This document shows positions 54,701-64,000 of a stretch of DNA of 64,000 bases, piece by piece (position 1 is the first letter of the stretch; every line of letters begins with the position of its first letter). Location: positions 40,482-104,481 of the forward strand of contig ML769624.1 in NCBI GenBank assembly GCA_009733575.1, in the 5' to 3' direction. The notes under the pieces are model-generated. The model was given only the letters and a program-made list of their open reading frames with translations. It was not told the origin of the DNA and ran no database searches. A program made the translations under genes and the position numbers. The stretch comes from Gymnopus androsaceus JB14 (Eukaryota > Basidiomycota > Agaricomycetes > Agaricales > Omphalotaceae).

Positions 54701-57179
54701 GACACTGAGTTGGAGGCTTATTGGCTCTGAAGTTATTGGATGTCAAAGTCTTCCATTTGGGGACTGTCGAGAATGGAGTGGTGATTTCAGGTGAGCTAGA
54801 AGGCTCAGATTCTGAGGATGATGCAAAGACAGGAGTGTCAGGACTCCATACAAGATCTCTGCCAGGATTGCATGAAATGGCAGATATGGGAGTGCAATAA
54901 GATGGGTCTGTAGACAGAGAGCTGGGAGAGTGTTGGAATAGATCTGGAGATGCAAAAGGTTCAGCAAGGAGGAGGGAGTAGAGAGAGGATAAGGTGTGAA
55001 ATTATGGAATCCTAGTGCTGATCTTCATTGTTTGTGTCTTCCGTGCAAGAAAACCACATGTAATTGGCAATCCTGCTGATGTTCTTCAATCTTCTGGTGT
55101 GAAATTGGTAAATGGGAACCCAAACGGCTGATCTCCAGAGTGCATGGTATTAATTTATGACAGTGAACATATGTGTCACATTGATGCGTCAATGTGTCAA
55201 GGAAGTGAACAAAGTTGTAAACAGAATCTATTATTAGCGGCTGGCCCGCTATATCTGAACGTATCTACCAGTCCAATCTTAATGTGGCTAATCTATAAAA
55301 ATATATTGGGTAATAAAAAGTATCTGCAAAAATTTGCTTCCGCTTTACAGGCCCCTCTAGTGGGGATTCTTGTGTAACAATGACAGCCTCCTAGAGGGGA
55401 CTGCTTTAGGCCTAACTTACCTCCATTAGGACAGTCATGGTATGGTCCCAAACCTGGAGAATACGGTCCCAAAATGTTATGGGAACCAATCCTTGACTCT
55501 ATTTCTACTCAATAATACTTCAATTGACTCATATTTAGTCATAATAATCAGTATATAAGTACTTTTAAACTGGACCTTAGTTGTATATTTTGTATCTAAT
55601 TCTATATATCGAGAATACAATTGGATCATTGTATCCCAGTTTAACTACTGAAGGGCTTTCCCAGAAACCAGATACCTGATTCCACTGACGCTTTCCTGGC
55701 CCAATTTCATATTATAAAGTTACACTTTGACTCTAGAATTTATGCTTTGGCACTTCCAAGTCTCCAAATACCCAACCAATACCACTGTAGTTGTCAATAC
55801 AACTATCCATACCCTAAAATCTCGTTGCTCATTTCAATTTGACAAGCCCTCAGACCTTATGTCTGAGTTTACCCTTCTAAACTCCACTCTCAGTGTTTGG
55901 ATTACAAGAACCAAAACTCAGTTCTTGACATAATATACACTCACACTTGTGAATGGTAATGGCAACGCTTACTTGTGACTGTACTCATGCTCGAGCTCAA
56001 GTACAAAATCAGGAAGAGTCTCCTGTTGGAATTCACAGAAAATCTATTTTAACCACATTACAACATACTTATGAATTTATGATATCACAGGAGATATTTG
56101 CGCATACACCCACAGTATCCATGCATATACACACAGTAGCCACTTTACTGTATGCATAGTAGCCACCAATATTCACAGAGTACCCACTTTCCTGATATGT
56201 GCACTATGACATAGTCATTCTTAAAGGTATAAATACAGTATGTAGTTACCCATGTACCTTACCCGTTTGCCTCAGGGCCCAGTAGAGGTCAAACGGCTAC
56301 ACAATCATTATAACTCCATTTCTTATTTCTAACATCTCCTGCTCCATTTTTTGTCTTGGCCCCTGGAAGTCATCATTTTGTTTGAACTACTACAACTCCA
56401 GCATCTGTTCCATCTGTTTTTCCGGAACACCTACCAAACCTGCCTCTGAACCTCCTGTACCACAGTTCATGCAATTACAACCTAGACATGTTGCGGTTCC
56501 TATTAGAGGACAAAGATTAGGCTCAATGCCAAATCCGCGACCTTACCAAACAATTACTTGCTCATGCTCATTAAATATTTAGCAACAAGAATGCTAGAAA
56601 AGTATTAGTTTTCTCTAAACATGTAAGGATTGTCCAGCATTATTTAAACACATCTAAACAGAGTTATATTGTTTAAACATAATCAAACAAAACTAAATAT
56701 TTATGTAGAGCCTGAACAGGGCATTGTGGGAGAAAACTGATACTCCCCTGCCCCCTGTGTTGGACTACTATCTCCATTCTTTCCCAGACCCTTAGTACTC
56801 ATCCTGAGACTGCACAGCTTCATTAAGAGCAGGGCAAGCCCCGCACCCAGACTTTGTCCTTAACCCTAACCCTAACCACCTAACCCCTAACCTAACCCTA
56901 ACCCCTAACCCACCTACACCTAGTTCATGTGTGTGGACCTTAACTTTTCCACAATCACGTGACTATATCTCACAGCATATTATTGACATGTTTGATTCCT
57001 TTGGATATTAGCTAGTAAGTCACAGTCTTGTGATTGGTCACATGATTAATCACATGACCAGACTCTCCCTCCCTCTAATATGTGAAGAAATTTGTTATTG
57101 AAACAGAGTGTTTAAATGTGTTTAAAAAACAATGGACATTCCTCATCTGCTTAGATAAAACTAAGCCTAATTCTCATTA
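54701..57179. other. Gene-poor stretch, probably old LTR-element remains
   Basis: I see no supportable gene. GGTATAAATACAG at 56226 and TATATAAGTAC at 55551 resemble retrotransposon promoters. A Pro-rich frame at 56400-56580 (TKPASEPPVPQFMQLQP) might be gag debris. The segment ends in a telomere-like tract (56853-56925). Confidence 0.3.
56835..56925 (-). repeat. CCCTAA-type telomere-like tract after GGGCAAGCCCCGCACCC
   Basis: TTAACCCTAACCCTAACCACC is followed by CTAACCCCTAACCTAACCCT and similar units. The preceding GGCAAGCCCCGCACC block is the inverted match of 41270-41290, and the upstream CTCCCCTGCCCCCTG block matches 42605-42620. Confidence 0.75.
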
Positions 57180-57910
57180 CCAGATTGGGGAGAAGTACCA
57201 GTTTGTGGCCCTTTGGTTGCTCCCTGGTTATCCTTCTTCTTCTTTTGGTCATTCCAAGAGGATCTGTCAGCAGGATGTTTCCTAGTAACTGTGGAAAGAT
57301 GGGATTGAAGAGAAACAGTGGTAGATCAGTTGCATCTGAATTTGTCCTGGATGGTGGGGATAATAGCTTCCATTGTCAAGCTTTTTGCATCATATTGAGA
57401 CAAAATTGACATGGCAAGGCCATCCATGGATTAGGGTAAGGAAGCAAGCAGGATCATGGCCTGAATTGATTGAATGAGAATCAATCCAGAATCAGTAAGA
57501 CATAAGAAAATTGATTGGAGAGAAGAAATTGGCATAGCGGGATCAATTTCTTCAGCCATTTCAATCATGATGGCTTCTTTAAAGATGCCAAACAAGCCCG
57601 CAGCATCAGTACTTCCATAAGTGTTTTTGAGATTGTTCCAGGTCTCCATAGCAGTATCTTTAACTGCAGTCTTGCATATATGATCTGGGAGATGCAGGGC
57701 AATGGCACCAATGGTGGATCATTGTTGTCATCCCAAGTTGCTTTTTTTTCAGTGATGTCAGCAGGTGATGTGTCAATCACCTGGCTGGTGGAATAAGTTC
57801 CTGCTTGGCCTTCAGCTGTTGCAGCAACACATGAGGTATGAACAGGACAAGAGTATTGTCTGTTGATATATCCAATAAGTTTCTGGGGGCAGAGATAGGC
57901 CAGCATGTCA
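57180..57910 (-). pseudogene. Ty1/copia Gag fossil
   Basis: The minus strand, with frame changes, gives LIGYINRQYSCPVHTS, TWDDNNDPPLVPLPCISQII, METWNNLKNTYGSTDAAGLF, GIFKEAIMIEMAEEIDPAMP, IQAMILLASLP and LTMEAIIPTIQDKFR, the order of a UBN2-type gag (WDxND...ETWxxLxxxYG...FxxFKEA...QAMILLxSLP). A Lys-rich KRK/KKKKDN tail follows near 57240. Stops and shifts interrupt it. It is a different subfamily from the copia at 31486. Confidence 0.65.
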
Positions 57911-58711
57911 GTAGACTATGTGCTAAGTTGGCATCATCCAAATAAGGAATTACGGTAATGGCAGAGGCAAGGGGGTCCAAAAAAAAATATATTATTACAC
58001 CAAGGCTATGACCAAGCCGAAAAATATTTTTAGGGCCTTGGAGGAGCAACCACCCACCCACGCAGCACCCATGTGATGTCTGATATACTATATATGGTAA
58101 TAATCTTATCTATATCTTTACAAATCTTGATGACATATGAAGATGACCTCATAAATATCTCCTGCTGATGCCTATTTCTAGGCTCAATACTTCCATTTGG
58201 CATATATTAACTACAGATGAATACCTATAACAATTACCAATAGCATGTTTAACCCTTCAAAGCTCTCAGAGCCTCTGAAAGATAGGTTTAAAAAAATATT
58301 TTAGTGGCCTCTCAGCAGCAAGCAACCACCCACTGGAGTGTAATGGGCTGTAAGTCTGGTACCCCCTTGGGCAGAGGAAGACATTACTTGATAAGAGCTC
58401 TATAAAAGGAAGTCAGCAACATTCAATTAAGAAGTACATGATTCAGTTATGAACATCAAATCTATCCAATGTGTCTTTTACCCATTAACTTAGTGTCAGG
58501 TGTTGATTGCATTTTTAATTCCATCCATATTTCCATCTCCGATCTGATCATTCCTATCAGCATTGGCAAGTGTTCATAAAAGGCTATGTACTTAAAACCA
58601 TATGCCAATAGAAAACCATTTGTTTGATGTTCTATCAAAAGTGCTGAAAGATCAATTTTGCACATTAAGGTGCACAATCATTCTAATAGGCATTTAAGGG
58701 ACTTAAGGCAA
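57911..58711. other. No gene seen
   Basis: AT-rich sequence with short frames only. Two similar CCACCCAC/GGAGCAACC motifs (58030-58060 and 58320-58340) suggest small repeats. Confidence 0.35.
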
Positions 58712-58713
58712 TA

Positions 58714-58990
58714 CTGTACCGTTTTGAATTTAAGTTCAGTAACACGTAATGCGGGGTGCTGAACTGGTGTAATTTCCATATTCGTAACACATAACATTAG
58801 CCTCCGAACTCAATTTTTCGGCGCTTATAGGCCAAATTTGGCGGCCGGCTACGCTGGCCACTATAAATATGAACCAAAACTGAACTAAAGTTGCAAACAT
58901 AATGCCGCCTGACGGTGGCTGAACTATGAACTGAATAGGTCCAAGGCGTAACGCGTAACATTTAGTGAACTTAAATTCGAAACTCTACAG
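58714..58990. mobile_element. 277-bp TA-flanked MITE
   Basis: CTGTACCGTTTTGAATTTAA at the left is mirrored by CTGTAGAGTTTCGAATTTAA at the right. TA lies at 58712-58713 and 58991-58992. Inner repeats of GTAACACG/CGTAACGCG are also inverted. It is non-coding. Confidence 0.7.
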
Positions 58991-59529
58991 TATGGGAAAT
59001 GAATACAGTAGGAGGCCAAGAGATCTCACACATGTTTGCATTTGCCAGCCTATGCGCATATGCTTTTGATTTTTCACATAGCGGCAGAAGTCTACCTGGG
59101 AAGGGGAATCAGCCCCTAAACCACTCACAGTGAAGGAAAACAATCAAAAGTTTATTGATTGTGAAGTGCCTGTGTATACAATATGTATTATTAGCCTGAA
59201 CAGAAGAAGCCTTATATTTTGGCATTCTTCTCGGAAGAGGAAAGGAGAGCAAGTGCAAGTATTACCTTGCTACCAAATCAATGCACCACAAGCTTGAACT
59301 TTCTAATACACTTGGTTAACAGCTGATTCTGCCAGCTTAATGCAAAAAATCATGATAAGTGTTGTAGCCCATTTTGCAAAAGATCCCGATAACTTATAAG
59401 ACTTATTGGGAATGGCCTCGGCACTTCAGGCTACCACTAAATATAACCTAGTTAGGATAGAAAAATGATGTACCTAAACTATCCTAAGAGGTCCCTTTTT
59501 CTGGCATTCTGCCCACCCATTATTTTCAT

Positions 59530-60830
59530 GGGGCAGCTGCCCACCTCTGCCCAACTTCACCAAGGCAGCTGCCCACCCCAGCCAACTCAACTGAAAACCA
59601 CTGCCCTGCCCAACCTGGCAGCCGCCCAACTTGTCACAGGTCACAGGTGTCCGGGGTCCTTCTGGGCAGCTGCCTGGCGTTTTTCCAAATTTTGTCGTTG
59701 GGTCCCCCACGCTATTCTCCATTCATTTTGCATGGATATCATCAGTGATATAGGTGCTCATATTGCTGCAACACTATTGCAGCTTTAGGGCAGCTGCCCT
59801 CCCTATGCTTTCTTTTCCCCATCTAGCATTCATACTGACTGCTTAGATCTTACTGTTTGCTCTCCACAGTATGCATAGATGTCCACCCTAGTTACATTTA
59901 TTCATTAATACACCTGGGCAGCTGCCCACCTAATCTAAAAGATTATAACATGTAAATAACAAAATTAAAATATGTCATCATACTATAGTGTCAAACAAAC
60001 ACGTGTCATAATCATAACTCCGAAGATGCATACATAACACTGCGGCTGGCCAAAAAATGTCATGCAATAAAGGCTAGATAAAATTCAATGATAAATGTAT
60101 GGATATTTATTAGGATTTGATCATGAAATAAAATTGATTTGCCACACAGTAATCATACAACCATTAGTAAACTTTTGTGCATGATAAATTTGCAAGATTT
60201 TCCTTTTTTATTCCGCAAAAATTTCAATTTCCCCTTCTTTCGATTCTCTTTTTGCGCGCAACAAAAGTTCTAAAATTTTGCAAGGACAAAGATCACAAAA
60301 CGGCATCATTGATTGTCGCATGGCAAATGAACTTTATTTTGTGATGTAACCCTAATAAATATATTTCCATTTATCATTCTGTTTATCGTAACTTTTATTG
60401 CACAATATTTTTTGGTCCAGCTGCAGTGTAAGTATATGTAATAACCTAACTAAATAGCAGAAATAATTGATTTGTACCTACATCTGGGCAGCTGCCCACC
60501 TCACTGTTAAATTAGGGCAGCTGCCCACCTCACTATTCAATTAGGGCAGCTGCCCATCTAACTTTTTTTTTAGGGCAGCTGCTTGCCTCACTGTTAAGTT
60601 AGGGCAGCTGCCCATCTAACTTTTCTTTGCAGGGCAGCTGCCTACCTCACTGTTAAGTTAGGGCAGCTGCCCACCTCACTATTCAATTAGGGCAGCTGCC
60701 CATCTAACTTTTTTTTTAGGGCAGCTGCCCATCTAAGTTTTCTTTTAGGGAAGCTGCCTACCTCACTGTTAAGTTAGGGCAGCTGCCTACCTCACTGTTC
60801 AATTAGGGCAGCTGCCTATCTAAAAGTCCT
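59530..60830. repeat. Subterminal GGGCAGCTGCCC arrays of the KDZ transposon
   Basis: About 20 copies occur, in two clusters. 59530-59930 holds scattered sites. 60485-60825 is nearly tandem, with units like TTAGGGCAGCTGCCCACCTC and ACTGTTAAG spaced about 30 bp apart. They resemble the arrays at 17040 and 24690. Confidence 0.85.
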
Positions 60831-60864
60831 ACATTGGACTTCAACCACCACCTATTGCAATTTT

Positions 60865-60930
60865 AAACCCTGAGCAGTCTCATGAGGTTTAACATCCAAT
60901 ACATGATCCAATTGAGCTACTTATGTACAT
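60865..60930 (-). other. Weak tRNA-like segment
   Basis: The minus strand has AGTAGCTCAATTGGATCATG, a perfect A-box (TAGCTCAATTGG), and a poor B-box (GGGTTTAAAATT). No cloverleaf closes, so it is at best a tRNA-derived fragment. Confidence 0.2.
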
Positions 60931-60955
60931 TGAAATCTCTGTGAACAGCTACTTA

Positions 60956-63900
60956 CTACTCTACATTACCTACATTGTTCTGCATCGCCCGGTAGTTCTC
61001 CGATATCGTAAGACTATCCAAATGCTCTACCAGAAGTCCATCCACTTCATGCTCAAACTCCAAGTCGTAGTCTCCATCCTCCGCAACATCTATACCACTA
61101 CCAAGCACATGTATGCCTCGAGCGCCAACAACTTCATCCACTGAAGGCCCCCATTCAGGTAAACCTTCCGTTGATGCAACTCCTACAATGGTGCGCTCCC
61201 ACGTAACAAAAAGACGACAGAGTCTCTCCTTTCGCAGACCCAGCTGATATTTAACTCCTCGGCCCAAGACCCCTGAACGGAACCCATTAGCCATTTATTT
61301 GTAGACACGAATTTTTAAAAAAACCTACTGTCCTGCATTGCCATGGTCACTACTTTCCATTCCTCGCTAAACCACTCTTGCATCGCGCTACGCTCATCCA
61401 GCAGCCGTTTGCGTTCCTCCAAACAGCGATCCCTATCCAACATAGCACGAATCCCAGCCCGTACGTCGTCATTGCTCAACCAAAGTGGCGGAGCACTACC
61501 ATCTCCCTCATCGTCATCATCGTACCCAAGGCCAATATCCAACCAGATATCGTCATCAACATCCAAGTCAAAAAGTCCCTCCATCTCAATCTTGACTGGC
61601 GCGATTGCATTACGTGGTGCTTTGTTCTGTCGGATGATAGTATCCATGTCGTCGCAGAGCCTGTTATACTTCCGCGTAAGCTCGGCGATACCAGGATCCC
61701 GTCGTTTTACCGAGTCTTGGGTGTGTTCGTTGATGCGCTGCTCTATAAACTAGTGAGCATTGACATAACATCCTAGTCTCAACAGTCTTACCACTGCGTT
61801 GCTTCCGATAAGACCGTTCCAAACGATCGAGTTCAAACTTACGGGAGCGTAGGCGTTCTCGAATGCGTGTCTTCAACGCACGCGCATTCATCTTCTTCGT
61901 AAGAAATGGACTTTTTATAAGGTGTCGAAGCTGTTGCTTTGCTGTTACACCGAGACTGTCTTCTTTCCGCTTCACCTTTCCCTCCGCCTTGCGCAGTACC
62001 TGCAATGCCGTTTCCAATTCCAGCTCTGCAGTTGCGGTCTCCCAGGGCGCACTCGAAGTGTCCATGATGCGTTTACGAAGGTCTTTGACATAGTCTAGTG
62101 CTGCATCACGACTTTTCCGCAATCGCAGTGCCTCTTCTACAGCCGACTTGCCGCGATTCTTGTGTTGGCCTATGAATCAAGGAAGACGAGACAAGATGAA
62201 ACAAACGGGTAGGTACGAGAGCCCGAAGGGACGGGAAAGGCAGGAAGGAGGCGTAATACATTAGTTGATAGAATGGGATATCAAAACTTATTAACTCACG
62301 AGGAAGAGGCTTCGTTTGAGCCTTGATTTGTGCATCCCACTCCCGCTGTAATACATCTTCTGGGAAACCACATTTCCTGAGAACCTCCTCCGCTTCATTC
62401 AACTTGCTCTCACAAGCAATCACCTTCCGACGGAGCCAGACCCCCAATTTAGACAAGCCCTCCTCATTGTTGAAGTGAGCTGGACTGTCGAGATTGTACA
62501 TCCGGACATAATACTATCAGAACGCCGAGTTAGTCCTTCTTGAAACAAAGTGCAGTCAAAGATCCTACCCCCGCTACTCGACCATATGCAATTAGATGGC
62601 TGAGTGAATGCCAAAGACGTTCGCACCCCTCGCCGTCAGATAGACCGCATCCAATACACTTTCGTGGGTGGTAGATCATCTGGCAAGGCCACTGATGTCC
62701 GAATGCATGAAAGATAGACACCGCGAATGTCATACGAGACATGTATGGCTTGAGGAAGCCCCACTTGACACAGCTGCGGTGTAATTGGCAACCGATATCG
62801 TAGAGAAATCGGACGATGGTATCGTGCGGAAGGTTTTCGAATAGTTTAGCAAGTAATGCTAATACATAGTGCTGACCCTCTCCAGGCGTATTCATATTGA
62901 CGGTGAACAGAGGACGGTCATGGCGGCAAAGCAGTGTCATGTTGGCTGTGACATCGAAAAAACGGGTGCTCCCCTTTATACGCGCTTCATCTGCAGCCGT
63001 GAAGCTAGCCAGACATCCATCCAGCACTGATTTTGGCACCCGTAAACCTTCTTCGCAGTGGTCCTGCTCGTCGTCGTGTGTATGGTCGGGTTTAGTTCGT
63101 TTGGGTGGAGGAGGCTGGTTCTGCTTTCGCGACCGAATACAGTCTGCATAATGCTTCCATGCGTTCACCTCCTCCTCTGGAATAAAATATGTGTTGGGGT
63201 GAGTACGAGGAGGGTCCCGGCCACACTTCTGCGCACTATGCTTTTGCGTAAAGCAAGCATCAGCCGCAACAATAATACTTTCACTAGCGAACAATTGGTC
63301 AGTGTCGCGTAAGCCAAAACCCTGTGATCGCGGACTTACCACTTTTTCCCTCCAAAACAGAGTGGACACCGTGAACGAAGATACTCGCTGGGTCGTGACA
63401 GTGGGACTTGCTCTTCTGAAGGATCCCACTCATCACTAGAGTCAGAATCAGTCCTGGCGCGTTTACGAGTTTCTGTCTCTTCAACCTCTTCATCGACGAC
63501 GTCCTCAATGGTAACGCCTCGTGTAGAGCGCCTAGCATCGGGCTTACGCGTTTCCATTTCTTCAACTTCTTCGTCGACAACATCCTCGATGGTAACGCCT
63601 CGTGTAGAACGCCTAGCAGCCCTGGGCTGCTCATCATCTTCGTCGCTCAAGCCATCTTCCGCTCTCGGGGACTGACCCTGACAATGGGACTTGGGATTCA
63701 AGCGCAAGGCGGTAGCGTATGCCTCCGGTATATTCTCAACACGAACTCGTTGCAGAGTTGTGTCAATACGCGCGGTCGCCATGTCGCTCAGAGACATAAA
63801 CCACTGCAGGGCATTTGCGAAACGGCGTCTTAATGGATCATCTCCAGGCAGGTGATAACCTTGTGAGGCCAAGAAGTCTGTCGCGGCGCTACACCAAGCA

Positions 63901-64000
63901 GTGTAATTGGGTGCGATACGGAGGAATAACCGTCTCACAAAGTCCAATACACGGATATCGACTGCAAGAGTGGGGTACACCGGAGAACAAGGAAACAGGC
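60956..64000 (-). CDS. KDZ-family transposase with CxC cluster, 5'-partial, six visible exons
   Basis: Exons 64000-63340, 63283-62569, 62513-62300, 62169-61792, 61742-61329 and 61272-60956 join in frame with GT-AG introns of 49-130 nt and no stop. In order: an N-terminal CHC-type helper region (LRLNPKSHC...), a duplicated ARRSTRGVTIEDVVDEEVEE acidic repeat, the RCPLCFGG cysteine cluster, IIVAADACFTQKHS (first catalytic Asp), GRDPPRTHPNT, VPKSVLDGCLASFTAADEAR, LCRHDRPLFTVNM, FLYDIGCQLHRSCVKWGF (second Asp), FHAFGHQWPCQMIYHPRKC, GLSDGEGCERLWHSL (catalytic Glu), then coiled-coil and acidic C-terminal segments ending at the TAG 60958-60956. This is the layout of the mushroom CxC2-type KDZ transposases. 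It is probably active or recently so, since no lesion is seen. The start codon is off-window. Confidence 0.92.

Larger units (their letters stand above)
59422..64000. mobile_element. Left part of a KDZ transposon (right end beyond window)
   Basis: CACTTCAGGCTACCACTAAA at 59422 matches the 8.5-kb element's terminus over the first ~100 bp almost exactly. A dense GGGCAGCTGCCC array follows to 60830, and the KDZ transposase gene occupies 60956 to the window edge on the minus strand, reading toward the terminus. The octamer at 59414-59421 is GGCCTCGG. Its copy should flank the unseen right end. Confidence 0.8.

Overview
The window looks like a piece of a repeat-choked basidiomycete (Agaricomycete-type) genome. 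Evidence: GT-AG introns of about 30 to 75 nt in every gene that can be reconstructed, a KDZ-type transposase with a CxC cluster, a chromodomain-bearing Ty3/gypsy element, DUF6589-like and RecQ-like relics typical of mushroom genomes, and TTAGGG-type repeats. Nothing bacterial is present: no operons, rRNA or CRISPR. The identity is inferred from families I recognise and no search was run.

Layout. 1-4.7 kb: end of a small TIR element, a copia RT/RNase H fossil, then one apparently intact five-exon host gene for a multi-pass membrane protein (1886-3187, minus). 4.8-10.2 kb: a gag-only LTR retrotransposon (4971-10093, ~815-bp LTRs) inside an older TIR-element fragment, with a foldback element in its 5' LTR. 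10.2-26.8 kb: two direct copies of a ~3-4 kb segment carrying a decayed Agaricomycete-type gene. Copy B is split by an 8541-bp TIR transposon (16935-25475, 8-bp target duplication TTCCACAG) and by a 773-bp element (25725-26497, 8-bp duplication GGGTATTG). The 8.5-kb transposon carries an intact six-exon gene for a small chromodomain protein (23589-24224) and a large decayed Lys/Ser/Asp-repeat gene. 27-32.7 kb: TA- and TTA-flanked MITEs and the 5' end of a copia element. 32.7-41.2 kb: a Ty3/gypsy chromovirus on the minus strand with a long multi-exon extra gene on the opposite strand between pol and the 3' LTR. Its 5' half is missing and the break lies at degenerate telomere repeats. 41.2-48.3 kb: telomere-like tracts, helicase fossils and a 2.7-kb giant palindrome with a 19-bp satellite core. 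48.4-53.0 kb: a DUF6589-like gene split by a 2.1-kb LTR. 53-59.4 kb: minisatellites, another copia gag fossil, a small MITE. 59.4-64 kb: left end of a KDZ transposon whose transposase gene is open in all six visible exons and runs off the right edge.

How it fits together. The terminus CACTTCAGGCTACCAC followed by dozens of GGGCAGCTGCCC palindromes links the KDZ element at 59422 to the 8.5-kb transposon and to the fragment at 4769. A similar terminus bounds the palindrome at 44.3-47.0 kb. The simplest reading is one transposon family: an autonomous KDZ copy at the right edge, whose transposase could act on the related non-autonomous copies, one of which carries a chromodomain cargo gene. Nested insertions give a relative order: host gene duplication, then the 8.5-kb transposon in copy B, then the GGAxxATTC-type element inside that transposon. 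Only three coding genes appear intact here: the membrane protein, the chromodomain protein and the KDZ transposase.
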